Source: Pandoraea faecigallinarum (GTDB lineage Bacteria > Pseudomonadota > Gammaproteobacteria > Burkholderiales > Burkholderiaceae). Taken from it: 64,000 nt of DNA. The stretch lies in the NCBI RefSeq assembly GCF_001029105.3, contig NZ_CP011807.3:1550001-1614000 (forward strand). Direction: 5' to 3'. Below the pieces are notes generated by a model. That model saw only the letters and a program-made list of their open reading frames with translations, had not been told where the DNA came from and searched no databases. The translations under genes were made by a program, and so were the position numbers. Shown in pieces: positions 35,956 through 46,500 of the stretch. The number at the start of each line of letters is the position of its first letter. Positions within the stretch are counted from its first letter, which is position 1.

Positions 35956-36423
35956 ATGACCATCATCGTTCCGGCCACGGGCAGCGCAACGTCCGGCATG
36001 CTCGACATCTGGCAGGCGCATATTCAGCAACAGCAGGCGCAGACAGCGCAAACGGGCGCAAACGCCAGCAGCAACGCATCGAACGACACGACTCCCCAGA
36101 GCGACGGCGACAAGGTTCTGTCCAGCCTGCGCAGTGTGAGCGAAGGCGCCCGGCAAGCGGGCAAAGCGATGACGAGCGCGGCGTCCGACACCGGCAGCGC
36201 CGGCAATTCTGTCGTCCAGGAGGCGATCAGGAAACTCAAGGAAATGCTCGCCAGGGTACTGGCGCAACTCGAGGCCGTGCGCAACAATGACCGTCTGCCG
36301 CCGCAGGAGAAGTTGCAGCAGGTCGGCGCGCTCTCGGCCGAGGCCATGGCCATTCAGGCGCAGATTACCGCGCTGATGGATCCCACCTGGACGACCGGCA
36401 CGCGTATCAGCACGACAGCCTGA
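35956..36423 (+). CDS. hypothetical protein with C-terminal coiled coil, FlxA-like
   Basis: A 155-residue protein with an N-terminal Gln/Ala/Thr/Ser-rich stretch (about residues 20-70, HIQQQQAQTAQTGANASSNA) and a helical, likely coiled-coil region (about 85-145) containing LARVLAQLEAVRNND and PQEKLQQVGALSAEAMAIQA. The latter resembles FlxA-like proteins, but the match is weak and no signal peptide is present. Start ATG at 35956; the sequence before it has a weak ribosome site. It lies alone between the GH15 gene and an efflux transporter. Function unknown. Confidence 0.6.
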   Translation: MTIIVPATGSATSGMLDIWQAHIQQQQAQTAQTGANASSNASNDTTPQSDGDKVLSSLRSVSEGARQAGKAMTSAASDTGSAGNSVVQEAIRKLKEMLARVLAQLEAVRNNDRLPPQEKLQQVGALSAEAMAIQAQITALMDPTWTTGTRISTTA

Positions 36424-36604
36424 CGCGCCTCCGACGCGCCTGTATCGCATCACGTCGCATCACGTCGCATCGCGTCGATGCACTGCGTTCATCGATCTTC
36501 GCGAAAAGCGCATCAATGTACGGGCGCGAAGCGCGCTAGAATTCTGCTTTCGCTTAATTCTTCCAGCGACCCGGTCGAGCTCCGGGTCTCGTCCCGTGCG
36601 CCGC

Positions 36605-38077
36605 ATGAAGCAAGACAAGACACTCACCGCCCTGCTATGGATCGTTGCGGCGGGCTTTTTCATGCAGGCGCTCGACACGACCATCGTCAACACGGCGCTG
36701 CCCGCGATGGCCGCGAGCCTGGGCGAGAATCCGTTGCGCATGCAGCCGGTCGTCGTTTCCTATTCGCTGACGATGGCCATGCTCACTCCCGCCTCGGGAT
36801 GGCTGGCCGACCGGTTCGGCACGCGCCGCGTCTACTTCGTCGCCATTGTGCTGTTCGTGCTCGGCTCCATTGCTTGCGCCATGGCGCACACGCTTGCGCA
36901 ACTCGTCGTCGCGCGTGTGCTGCAAGGTGCGGGCGGTTCGATGCTCTTGCCCATCGGGCGCCTTGCCGTGCTTCGCACCTTCCCGGCGGGCGAGTATCTG
37001 GCGGCGCTCGCCTTCGTCTCGATTGCGGGGCAGGTCGGACCGATGATCGGCCCGGTGCTCGGCGGCTGGCTCGTGCAGGTCGCATCGTGGCATTGGATTT
37101 TCCTCATCAACGTGCCCGTCGGACTGATCGGCAGTTTCGCCGTGCGGCATTACCTTCCACGGCCCGCGAAGGACGAAGTGATCGACACCGGCTTCGACTG
37201 GATCGGCTTCGCCCTGTTATCGGTCGCGATGGTTTCATTCACGCTCGCGCTCGATCACCCGTTCTCCGGCGCGGGCTGGGGGCCGTCGGTTGGACTCGCG
37301 CTGCTTTGCATCGCGACGGCCGCCGGTTACTGGCCGTATGCCCGGCGCCGTGCGGCACCGCTGTTCCCGCTGGAACTGTTCGAGACGCGCAGCTTCAGTC
37401 TCGGCCTGTTGGGCAATCTCGTTGCCCGTATCGGCAGCAGCGCCGTGCCGTTCCTGTTGCCGCTGTTGCTTCAGGTAGCGATGGGGTACAGCCCGCTGGC
37501 GTCGGGGTTGATGATGCTGCCCGTCGCGCTCGCCGGGATCGTCGTCAAACGAATGGTCACACCGCTGGTGGTCCGTTTCGGCTACACGCGTTTCCTGATG
37601 GTCAATACGGCGGTCGTCGGCGGATCGATTGCGAGTTTCGCACTCTTCGGGCCGGGCTGGCCGATCTGGCTGGGACTGGCGCAACTGGCCGTGTTCGGCG
37701 GCGCGAACTCGATGCAGTTCGCGGCGATGAACAGCGTCACGCTAAAGGATCTGGGCACGCGCCGGGCCAGCGCGGGCAACGGACTGTTCTCGATGGCACA
37801 AATGCTCGCGCTGGGACTGGGAGTGACCATCGGCGGCCAACTGCTGGCGCTGTTCGGTCATCTCGGTCATCTCGCCGGGCAGGCGGGTGAGGCGGGTGAG
37901 ATGGGGGCAGGCGGCACGGTGGCCGGGTTCCGGATGACGTTCGTGTGCGTGGGGCTCATTACACTGGCCTCGGCGCTGATCTTCCGTCGCGTGGAAGATC
38001 CCGCGGCAGGCTCGGATCGCACGGCGGATGGCGGTGGCCAAACCCCGGCCGCGTCCGCCACCGACCCCGGACGGTAA
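36605..38077 (+). CDS. DHA2-family (14-helix) multidrug efflux transporter
   Basis: A 490-residue drug:proton antiporter of the EmrB/QacA type. It has the DHA2 markers LDTTIVNTALPAM near the N-terminus and the motif C stretch GPMIGPVLGGWL (about residues 140-151), with about fourteen hydrophobic segments. It resembles MdtD-like exporters. The start is ATG 36605 or GTG 36596; no ribosome site distinguishes them. It stands alone and no regulator is adjacent. Drug specificity cannot be predicted. Confidence 0.88.
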   Translation: MKQDKTLTALLWIVAAGFFMQALDTTIVNTALPAMAASLGENPLRMQPVVVSYSLTMAMLTPASGWLADRFGTRRVYFVAIVLFVLGSIACAMAHTLAQLVVARVLQGAGGSMLLPIGRLAVLRTFPAGEYLAALAFVSIAGQVGPMIGPVLGGWLVQVASWHWIFLINVPVGLIGSFAVRHYLPRPAKDEVIDTGFDWIGFALLSVAMVSFTLALDHPFSGAGWGPSVGLALLCIATAAGYWPYARRRAAPLFPLELFETRSFSLGLLGNLVARIGSSAVPFLLPLLLQVAMGYSPLASGLMMLPVALAGIVVKRMVTPLVVRFGYTRFLMVNTAVVGGSIASFALFGPGWPIWLGLAQLAVFGGANSMQFAAMNSVTLKDLGTRRASAGNGLFSMAQMLALGLGVTIGGQLLALFGHLGHLAGQAGEAGEMGAGGTVAGFRMTFVCVGLITLASALIFRRVEDPAAGSDRTADGGGQTPAASATDPGR

Positions 38078-38182
38078 GTCCGGGTCGCGCATCGAAGCCG
38101 ACGTCGGCACCGGCGCCCGCACCGAAACTCGCGCCTCAGCCGGTGGCGACGCGGGGCACGGTACGCGCCGTGCCCGGGCCGT

Positions 38183-39442
38183 TCACTTCCTGACCAGCGC
38201 GCACTTCGATTCGGCCAGCGGGGCGAACGCCTTGTCGGCCGGAATCGTCTCAAGGATCTTGTACAGATCCCATTCCGACTTCGATTCCGCCGGCGTTTTC
38301 ACCTGCACCAGCAGCATGTCGTGCACCAGCTTGCCGTCGGCGCGAATCTGGCCGTTGCGGATCACCGGATCGTCGATCTTCATCGACTTGAGCTTCGCCA
38401 TCACGGCGTCGGCTTCGTCCGTGCCGGCCGCCTGGACCGCCTTCAGATAATTCAGCACCGCCGAATAGACCGCCGCCTGCATCATCGTCGGCATCTTCTT
38501 GTGCTGCGCATGAAAGCGTTGCGCGAAGGCGCGCGAGCGGTCGTCCTGGTCCCAGTAGAATCCGTTCGTCAGGATCATGCCCTGTGCATTCTTCAGGCCC
38601 ATGCCGTGGATTTCGGTGATGAGCGAGAGCAAGGGCGTGAACACCTGCTTACCGCCCTGGACGATGTTGAACTGCGCGGCCTGCTTGACCGTGTTGAGCG
38701 TGTCCGTACCGGAGTTGGCCAGTGCGATGACCTGCGCGCCGGACGTTTGCGCCCGCAGCAGATACGACGACAGGTCGGGCGAATTCACCGGATGCTTCAC
38801 CGAGCCGGCGACCTTGCCGCCCTGACGCGTCAGAATCTCGCTCGCATCCTTCTCCAGCGCCTGACCGAACGCGTAATCGGCCGTGATGAAGTACCACGAC
38901 TTCAGGCCGCGGCGCAGCAGCGCCTGCGAGGTCGAGTTCGCCAGCGCATAGGTGTCGTACATCCACTGCACGCTGTGCGCCGTGCATTGTTCGTTGCTGA
39001 TGGCGGACGAGCCCGCGCCGGTGACGAGCGCGATCTTCTTCTTTTCATCCGCGATACGGTCGACGGCGAGGGCGACGTTGGAGAAGGTGAGGTCGGTAAT
39101 CATGTCGACCTTGCCCCGGTCGTACCACTCGCGCGCGATGGTCGCGCCGGTGTCGGTCTTGCCCTGCGAGTCGGCCGAGACCAGTTCGATGGGCGCGCCA
39201 AGAACCTTGTGCTCGCGAGAGAAATCGTCGATGGCCATGGTGGCGGCGAGCACGCTGCCTTTGCCTGCGTTGTCGCTCGACACGCCCGACAGGTCGGTCA
39301 GCACGCCGATCTTCACGACGCCATCGGAGACCGCCGCCGCATGGGCCGGCGTGGTGCAGGATAAGGTGAATGCGAGCGAGGAAAAGGCAAATGAAGCGGC
39401 GACGGCAATCGTACGGCGCAGGTGGCCGGTGAGGCTGGGCAT
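38183..39442 (-). CDS. periplasmic branched-chain amino-acid-type ABC substrate-binding protein
   Basis: A 419-residue exported binding protein of the LivJ/LivK type with a signal peptide (hydrophobic core about residues 10-28, AxA-type cleavage near residue 36) and a periplasmic-binding fold that starts GVVKIGVLTDLSGVSSDNAG. Relatives bind amino acids, amides, urea or aromatic acids. No permease or ATPase gene lies beside it, so it is an orphan that must use a transporter encoded elsewhere or serve as a receptor. It is convergent with the DHA2 gene at 36605, 105 bp away. Confidence 0.9.
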   Translation of the reverse strand: MPSLTGHLRRTIAVAASFAFSSLAFTLSCTTPAHAAAVSDGVVKIGVLTDLSGVSSDNAGKGSVLAATMAIDDFSREHKVLGAPIELVSADSQGKTDTGATIAREWYDRGKVDMITDLTFSNVALAVDRIADEKKKIALVTGAGSSAISNEQCTAHSVQWMYDTYALANSTSQALLRRGLKSWYFITADYAFGQALEKDASEILTRQGGKVAGSVKHPVNSPDLSSYLLRAQTSGAQVIALANSGTDTLNTVKQAAQFNIVQGGKQVFTPLLSLITEIHGMGLKNAQGMILTNGFYWDQDDRSRAFAQRFHAQHKKMPTMMQAAVYSAVLNYLKAVQAAGTDEADAVMAKLKSMKIDDPVIRNGQIRADGKLVHDMLLVQVKTPAESKSEWDLYKILETIPADKAFAPLAESKCALVRK

Positions 39443-39604
39443 GGCGTGTCTCCAATGTTCGAGTTATGACGACCCGCCGCCGGTGTCTCTCGCGGACGGC
39501 GCGTGCGGCGGGTCTCGAACATCTTAAACATCTCGTAATCGATTGCGCAATCCGTAATGCGCTCGACACGCATCGGGATTTCCCGACCTCCGGGGGGCAG
39601 GGCG

Positions 39605-40294
39605 TCAGTTCGGGCAGCGGGGCGTGGCCGTGCCCTGTGCGCTGGCGGCGCTGGCGGCGATGGCGTTGCCGATGCCTTCGGCGAGCCGATCGACGAGTTT
39701 TCGCTGTGCGGCCACGACCCCGGCAATACCGCCCGACGCGGGTTCGGTGCCCGTAAACCGGCACGTGAGCACAAGCTCGCCCGGGACCTTTCGCACGCTC
39801 CAGACGGCGCTTAGCGCGGCTTGTTCGTCGGGTGCCGACTCGAAGCGTTGCACGGACGTCGAGACGCGATACACCGCGAGGCCGTCCGCACGCGGCAGAC
39901 CGTAGACGTCCATCGCCCCCAGCTGCCGCGTGAGGTCGCGCGAAATCGTCGACGTCAGCTCGGTCCTCAGCGGTGCGGACCAGCGGGACGCTTCCAGAAT
40001 GTCGACGCGCCCGCCGCCACGGGTAACGACGATCTGCGGCCGGTCGACCTGCTCGGGCACCGCGACGGGCGACACTTCGAGCGCATACGGGGTGGCGGGT
40101 GCGCCTGTGCCGGTCGTGGCATTGCCGGGGGCGTTGGCCGGCGCCTGCCCGGCCGCGCCGGTGAGCGTGTAGAACGTCGGTTGCGGCGAGGCGCAGCCGG
40201 CCAGCAGCAGCGCAAGGGTCGCGGTGGCGGCGAGTCCCGCCAGCGGCGTTGCGCGCGGATGCGGGCTACGGGTCATCTCGGTCGGCCTCGTCAT
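39605..40294 (-). CDS. pqiC: PqiC outer-membrane lipoprotein (YmbA family)
   Basis: A 229-residue lipoprotein with a lipobox LLLAGC (Cys about residue 34) and the ABC-type auxiliary lipoprotein fold with strands around YALEVSPVAVPEQVDRPQIV. It completes the Pqi intermembrane transport system, in which PqiB tubes bridge the periplasm and PqiC sits at the outer membrane. The start ATG at 40294 overlaps the pqiB stop by 4 bp (ATGA). The operon is transcribed from 43344 toward this gene. Confidence 0.9.
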   Translation of the reverse strand: MTRPTEMTRSPHPRATPLAGLAATATLALLLAGCASPQPTFYTLTGAAGQAPANAPGNATTGTGAPATPYALEVSPVAVPEQVDRPQIVVTRGGGRVDILEASRWSAPLRTELTSTISRDLTRQLGAMDVYGLPRADGLAVYRVSTSVQRFESAPDEQAALSAVWSVRKVPGELVLTCRFTGTEPASGGIAGVVAAQRKLVDRLAEGIGNAIAASAASAQGTATPRCPN

Positions 40295-41964
40295 GGTTGC
40301 GGATCCTTCGGTTTGCCGCGCAGCAGCGCTTCGGGATGCTGCTGCAAATAGTCGGCGAGTGTATTGAGCGAGCGAAGCGTCTTCGTCAGTTCCTGCATGG
40401 CCTGACGGACATCCTGCTGGACCGGCGCGTCTTCGGAGAGCGTACGCTCGGCCGCGCCGAAGCTCTTTTTCGCCTCGCCCAGCGTGGCTTTCGCCTCGGG
40501 TGCGATTTCGTTGTCCAGTTGACGGAACAGCCCTTGCGCGCTCTCCAGCGTCTTGTCCAGCCTGCGCAGCGACGAATCGAGGTTCTGGCCGATGCTGTCG
40601 AACGGCACCTTGTCGAGCTTGCTCGCAATGTCGGCGATCTGAAGCTGCAACTGGTCGAGCGTGTTGGGCACGGTCGGCATGTACAGCATGCCGTCGACCA
40701 TCTCCGCCTTGGCCGGCTTGGCATTCGGGAAGAAGTCGAGCGCCACGTACAACTGGCCGGTCAGCAGGTTGCCGGTGCGCAACTGGCCGCGCAGGCCGCG
40801 CTGCACGAGGGCATCGAGAATCCTGTGACTGTTGATTTCGGTCGGCGGCACGCTGTTCTTCGGATCGCGACGGCGCAGGCGGTCCGGATAGACTTCGACC
40901 GTCACCGGCATATTGATCTGCTTGGTGGCCTGATCGAACTCCACGCCGATCGACGTGACTTCACCCAGCGTGATGCCACGGAAGTCGACCGGTGCGCCGA
41001 CGACCAGCCCGCGCAGCGATTGCTGGAAACGGAACACCACGCGCACCGGATGCGTGTCGGGGGCCTTCATGGCCGTGGCTTCGTCCGGCGCCAGGCGGAA
41101 TTCCTGCCCGGGTTTGGCGATCACGCCCGCGCCCGAATCGTTCGGTGCCTGAAAGGCGATACCGCCGATGACCACCGAGGCCAGCGATTGCGTATTGACC
41201 TGGAAGCCGCTCGAATCGAGCCGCAGATCGATCCCACTCGCGTGCCAGAAGCGCGTGTTGGTGCCGACGTACTGGTCGTACGGCGCCTGCACGAACACAC
41301 GCAGCGTGACGCCCTTGCCGTCGGGGTCCAGAGAGAACGCTTCGACCTGACCGACCTGAATGCGCCGATAGTAGATAGGCGAGCCGATGTCGAGCGAACC
41401 GATGTCGGCGGCCTGCAGCACGAACGGCTTGCCCGGCTGACCGCTGGAGACGACCGGCGGCACTTCGAGCCCCACGAAATGATCGACGGACGTTTTCGAC
41501 TTGCCGGCATCCGCACCGATGTATGCGCCGGAGAGCAGCGTCGATAGTCCCGACACACTGCCGCCGGCCACGCGCGGGCGCACCACCCACCAACGCGAAT
41601 CCTTGACCGCGAAGTTCTTCGCGTTCTTGGTGAGATCGACCGTCACCCGGACGTGCGAGAGGTCGTCCGACAGTTCGATGCTCTTGACCGTCCCGATGTC
41701 GACTTCCTTGTACTTGACCTTGGTCTTGCCGGCTTCGAGTCCTTCGGCCGTCTTGAAGTCGATGGTCACGCTCGGCCCGCGTTCGACCAGAACCTTGACC
41801 ACGAGCGACAGCCCGATGAGCGCGGCGACCAGCGGGATCAGCCAGACGAGTGAGGGCGCCCAGCGCTTGCGCGGCTCGATGGCGGGCGTCGGCAGTTCGT
41901 CGGCGCCAGGCGGGGGCACCGCTTTGGGGGCTTGCGAGTCTTTCGGGGCGTTCGGGTCAGTCAT
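40291..41964 (-). CDS. pqiB: intermembrane transport protein PqiB (MCE domains)
   Basis: A 557-residue protein with one N-terminal membrane helix (about residues 34-55, WAPSLVWLIPLVAALIGLSL) followed by three MCE/MlaD domains, the first starting VTIDFKTAEGLEAGKTKVKY. MCE proteins form periplasmic channels for lipids or hydrophobic compounds. The C-terminal helical region (about 430-545) is consistent with PqiB coiled-coil assembly. It overlaps pqiA2 by 8 bp upstream and pqiC by 4 bp downstream, so all are co-translated. Confidence 0.92.
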   Translation of the reverse strand: MTDPNAPKDSQAPKAVPPPGADELPTPAIEPRKRWAPSLVWLIPLVAALIGLSLVVKVLVERGPSVTIDFKTAEGLEAGKTKVKYKEVDIGTVKSIELSDDLSHVRVTVDLTKNAKNFAVKDSRWWVVRPRVAGGSVSGLSTLLSGAYIGADAGKSKTSVDHFVGLEVPPVVSSGQPGKPFVLQAADIGSLDIGSPIYYRRIQVGQVEAFSLDPDGKGVTLRVFVQAPYDQYVGTNTRFWHASGIDLRLDSSGFQVNTQSLASVVIGGIAFQAPNDSGAGVIAKPGQEFRLAPDEATAMKAPDTHPVRVVFRFQQSLRGLVVGAPVDFRGITLGEVTSIGVEFDQATKQINMPVTVEVYPDRLRRRDPKNSVPPTEINSHRILDALVQRGLRGQLRTGNLLTGQLYVALDFFPNAKPAKAEMVDGMLYMPTVPNTLDQLQLQIADIASKLDKVPFDSIGQNLDSSLRRLDKTLESAQGLFRQLDNEIAPEAKATLGEAKKSFGAAERTLSEDAPVQQDVRQAMQELTKTLRSLNTLADYLQQHPEALLRGKPKDPQP

Positions 41965-42601
41965 GATCGTCCTGTTCGGTATCGTCGTCGCGGATCTGAT
42001 CCCAGATCAGGCGAGGGTCGAACTGCATGGAAGCCAACATCGTGAGCACGACCACGGACCCGAAAGCCACGATGCCCGGCCCGGCCTGAATGACGGCCAG
42101 CGACTGGATGTTCACGAGCGCCACCATCAGCGCGACGACGAAGACATCGAGCATCGACCAGCGGCCGATGAACTCGACCATGTGATACAGCCTGGTGCGT
42201 TGATGCGGTTTCCAGCGGGTGCCTCGCTGCGCCGTAACGCACAGCAGGGACAGCGCGATGAGCTTGAGCATCGGGACGAGGATGCTGGCGGTGAACACGA
42301 CGATGGCCAGGTCGTACTCGCCGCTCGTCCAGAAGTAGATCACGCCGCTCATGATCGTGTCGCTGCTGTTACCGAGCAGCGAGCGGGTCTGCATCATGGG
42401 CAGGACGTTGGCGGGAATGTACAGGATCGCCGCGGCAATCAGCAAGGCCCAGGTGCGCGTGAGGCTGTCGACCTTGCGCTGGTGAAGTACCGCGCCGCAT
42501 CGCGGGCAGCGCGCCTTTTCGACGGTCCTGACCTCGCGCGACAGGCGTCCGCACACGTGGCATGCGACAAGTCCTGCCGCTTTGGCGGAAAGGTATTTCA
42601 T
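41957..42601 (-). CDS. pqiA: PqiA inner-membrane protein, second (C-terminal) half
   Basis: A 214-residue membrane protein with a zinc-ribbon-like N-terminus (CHVCGRLS and CPRCGAVL) and four hydrophobic helices, equivalent to the second half of E. coli PqiA. The ATG at 42601 overlaps the first half gene by 4 bp. A longer upstream reading reaching 43300 overlaps the first half in another frame and is not coding. Together the two genes provide the PqiA inner-membrane component that is a single chain in enterobacteria. Confidence 0.88.
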   Translation of the reverse strand: MKYLSAKAAGLVACHVCGRLSREVRTVEKARCPRCGAVLHQRKVDSLTRTWALLIAAAILYIPANVLPMMQTRSLLGNSSDTIMSGVIYFWTSGEYDLAIVVFTASILVPMLKLIALSLLCVTAQRGTRWKPHQRTRLYHMVEFIGRWSMLDVFVVALMVALVNIQSLAVIQAGPGIVAFGSVVVLTMLASMQFDPRLIWDQIRDDDTEQDDHD

Positions 42602-43344
42602 CGCGACGCGGTCCCGGGCCCATGGGTCGACGCGCCTGGCGGCGCGGCGGGCGGCTCGTCCGTCAAACCGTTCGCCGCCGCGTTGCGCTTCGCGGCCTGC
42701 AATGCCTGCACCGCCGGATCGGGCGTACGGTCGATCACGATCCAGAGGTTGCGCAGATCGTACGAGAGCACCGTGGCGAGCAGCATGGTGAGCGCGCCGA
42801 ACGCCCAGAGCGCAATGCCGGGCAGCACGCTCGCCATGGCGGACAGTTTGACCAGCGAGACCAGCACGCCAAGCATGAAGACCTCGATCATGCCCCACGG
42901 CCGGCAGAATTCGATGGCGCGCATGACATGGAAGACGGCGTAGGGGCGACGGCCGAGCGCGAGCGGTGTGATCAGGTGAATCAGCGCAAGCAGTTGCGAC
43001 AGGGGAAACAGCACGGTCGTGGCGAAGACGAGCAGGGCGACGAGCCACATGCCTTCCCGGTAGAGCGCCCAGGCGGCACCCACCAGCGTGGTTTCCGTAT
43101 AGATGCCCTGCACCTCGATCTCGACGATCGGAAACGCGTTCGCGATGGCGAACACGATCAGGCAGGTCAGGGTCAGCGCCAGCACGCGCGACAGACGCAA
43201 ATCGGGGGAGCGATAAAGAACCGAGTGGCAACGCACGCAGCGAGCTGTCTCGCGCGGCGGCAGGACCGTGCGACGGTGCAGGGTGTCGCAATTCGGACAT
43301 GCCATCAGGTTCGTCACGTCATCTTCTGGGGGCAATGTGTCCAT
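42598..43344 (-). CDS. pqiA: PqiA inner-membrane protein, first (N-terminal) half
   Basis: A 248-residue membrane protein with an N-terminal zinc ribbon (CPNCDTLH and CVRCHSVL) and four helices, matching the first half of PqiA. The start is ATG 43344; an internal ATG at 43305 (MACPNCD) is an alternative. It is the first gene of the pqiA-pqiA-pqiB-pqiC operon. It is divergent from the fdnG operon with a 191-bp shared intergenic region; a TTGACA (43387-43392, minus) is present upstream but no good -10 fits it. Confidence 0.88.
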   Translation of the reverse strand: MDTLPPEDDVTNLMACPNCDTLHRRTVLPPRETARCVRCHSVLYRSPDLRLSRVLALTLTCLIVFAIANAFPIVEIEVQGIYTETTLVGAAWALYREGMWLVALLVFATTVLFPLSQLLALIHLITPLALGRRPYAVFHVMRAIEFCRPWGMIEVFMLGVLVSLVKLSAMASVLPGIALWAFGALTMLLATVLSYDLRNLWIVIDRTPDPAVQALQAAKRNAAANGLTDEPPAAPPGASTHGPGTASR

Positions 43345-43535
43345 TACCGGGGGACGGTGACCAAAGTGACGCTCAGAATACCAAAATGTCAAGGAAGTTC
43401 CCACGTAATAAGGCGCCATCGAAGCTCAACGCAACATACGGCATGGTTTGTGCTAAGTCACGGAAATCGTTACTTCTTTGCTCTATACTCAACGCACTCC
43501 CGCAAAGTTTCTCAAAATTTGAGGAGAATTCCCCC

Positions 43536-46500
43536 ATGCTTAATATGTCCAGGCGCCAGTTCCTCAAAGTGAGTGGCGCAACGCTGGCCGGGTCCAGCCT
43601 GGCAATGCTCGGGTTCGCGCCCGACGCGGCGCTGGCGGAAGTCCGTCAGTTCAAGCTGGCGCGAGCGACCGAGACCCGTAACACCTGTCCGTACTGTTCG
43701 GTGGCCTGCGGGCTGCTCATGTACAGCTACGGCGACGGTGCGAAGAATGCGAAGAAGAGCATTTTCCACATCGAAGGCGACCCCGACCATCCGGTCAACC
43801 GGGGCACGTTGTGCCCGAAGGGCGCCAGCCTCATCGATTTCATCCACAGCCCGAACCGCCTCACCCATCCGGAATACCGCAAGCCCGGTTCCGACAAGTG
43901 GGAACGGATTTCGTGGGACGACGCGCTCGATCGCATTGCCAAGCTGATGAAGGCCGACCGCGACGCCAACTTCGTCGAGAAGACGGACGACGGCCTGACG
44001 GTCAACCGCTGGACGACGACCGGCATGCTCGCCGCGTCGGCATCGAGCAACGAAGTCGGATATATCACGCACAAAGTCATCCGCAGCACCGGGATGCTGG
44101 GATTCGATAACCAGGCACGTGTCTGACACGGCCCGACGGTGGCAGGTCTTGCCCCGACGTTTGGCCGTGGTGCGATGACGAACCATTGGGTCGACATCAA
44201 GAACGCGGATCTGGTACTCATCATGGGCGGCAACGCTGCCGAGGCGCACCCGTGCGGCTTCAAATGGGTGACCGAGGCGAAGGCGCACAACAAGGCGCGC
44301 CTGATTGTGGTCGACCCGCGCTTCAACCGCTCGGCATCGGTCGCGGATTATTACGCGCCGATCCGTACCGGCACGGATATCGCCTTTCTCGGCGGGTTGA
44401 TCAACTACCTGCTCACGAACGACAGGATCCAGCACGAGTACGTCAAGAACTACACCGATTTCACCTTCCTGGTGAAAGACGAGTTCGCGTTCGAAGACGG
44501 GATCTACTCCGGGTACAACGCCGAGAAGCACACCTACGACAAGTCCTCCTGGGATTACCAGAAGGGACCGGACGGTTACGTCCTCACCGACCCGACACTG
44601 CAACACCCGCGCACGGTGTTCCAGTTGATGAAGCAGCACTACTCGCGCTATACCATCGAGATGGTCGAGCGCGTGTGCGGTACACCGGCCGACAAGATCG
44701 AGTACATCTACAAGCAGATCGCCGAGTGTTCCACCCCCACGCGCACCATGACGATCCTGTACGCGCTGGGCTGGACGCAGCACTCGATCGGCTCGCAGAT
44801 CATTCGTACCGGGGCGATGGTGCAGCTGTTGCTGGGCAACATCGGCGCGGTGGGCGGCGGCATGAACGCACTGCGCGGTCACTCGAACATTCAGGGGCTG
44901 ACCGATCTCGGGCTGATGACCGACTTGCTGCCGGGTTACATGTCGTTGCCCAAGCAGGCCGAGCAGACCGTCGAGCAATACCTGACGGCGCGCACGCAAA
45001 AGCCGTTGCGTCCGAATCAGCTCAGCTACTGGCAGAACTATCCGAAGTTCTACGTGAGCCTGATGAAGGCGTAGTGGGGCGACGCGGCGACTGCCGAGAA
45101 CAACTGGGGCTACGACTATCTGCCCAAGCTCGACAAGCCGTACGACATGCTGCAAGTGCAGGAACTGATGAGCAAGGGCAAGATGACCGGCTACATCGCG
45201 CAGGGTTTCAACCCGCTCGCGGCGACGCCGGCCAAGGTCAAGTGGGACAAGGCGCTCGCCCAGCTCAAGTTCCTTGTCGTCATGGACCCGCTCGCGACGG
45301 AGACGTCGGAGTTCTGGAAGAACTTCGGCGAGCACAACAACGTCGATTCCAGCAAGATCCAGACGGAAGTGTTCCGTTTGCCGACAACCTGTTTCGCAGA
45401 GGAAGACGGCGCGCTGGTCAACTCGGGCCGCTGGTTGCAATGGCACTGGAAGGGCGCCGAGCCGCCGGGCGAGGCGCGCACCGACATCGACATCATGGCG
45501 GGCCTGTTCCTGCGCCTTCGCGAGATGTACAAGACGCAGGGCGGCAAGTATCCGGACCCGATCGTCAATCTCAACTGGCCGTATGCTCAGCCTGAAAGTC
45601 CGACGCCCGAAGAACTGGCGAAGGAGTACAACGGTCGTGCGCTCAAGGACATCGTCGATCCGAAGGACCCGACCAAGGTCACGCGCAAGGCAGGCGAGCA
45701 GTTGTCCGGGTTTGCCGAACTCAAGGACGACGGCAGCACCTCGTCGGGTTGCTGGATCTTTGCCGGCGCCTGGACGCAGGCCGGCAACCAGATGGCGCGG
45801 CGCGACAACAGCGATCCGACCGGTATCGGCCAGACGCTGAACTGGGCGTGGGCCTGGCCGGCGAACCGTCGCATTCTGTATAACCGCGCCTCGTCCGACG
45901 TTGCCGGCAAGCCGTTCGATCCGAAGCGCAAGCTGGTCTACTGGAACGGCAAGGCGTGGACCGGCGCCGACGTGCCCGACTTCAAGGTCGACGAAGATCC
46001 GGCCGGTGGCATGAGTCCGTTCATCATGAACCCCGAGGGCGTGGCGCGTTTCTTCGCCAAGGGCGCCATGGCGGAAGGCCCGTTCCCCGAGCACTACGAG
46101 CCGTTCGAGACGCCGCTGGGCTACAACCCGCTGCATCCGAAGCAACCGAAGGCCACGAGCAATCCGGGCGCACGTGTCTTCCCGGACGATCGGGTCACGA
46201 TGGGCACGGCGGACAAGTTCCCCCACGTGGCCACGACGTATCGTCTCACTGAGCATTTCCACTACTGGACCAAGCACGCGCTGCTGAACTCGATCATCCA
46301 GCCCGAGCAGTTCGTCGAAATCGGCGAAGCGCTCGCGAAGGAAATCGGGATCGTGGCAGGCGACACGGTCAAGGTGTCGTCCAACCGCGGCTACATCAAG
46401 GCCAAGGCGGTCGTCACCAAGCGTCTGCGTGCGCTCAAGGTGGACGGCAAGACGATTCACCACGTCGGGATACCGATCCACTGGGGCTTCAAGGGGCTGA

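Noticed and set aside
41957..43300. A 447-residue version of the second pqiA gene extending upstream
   Set aside because: Its N-terminal half overlaps the first pqiA gene in another frame and is Arg/Ala-rich nonsense; the ATG at 42601 starts the recognised domain.
44124..44126. TGA in fdnG as a nonsense mutation or sequencing error
   Set aside because: It lies at the exact selenocysteine position of the family, is followed by a SECIS hairpin with a GGTCT loop, and selA, selB and selC are encoded nearby.
45072..45074. TAG in fdnG as a pyrrolysine codon
   Set aside because: No pyrrolysine genes are seen, the position is not a known pyrrolysine site in formate dehydrogenases, and a single C-to-T change of CAG is simpler.
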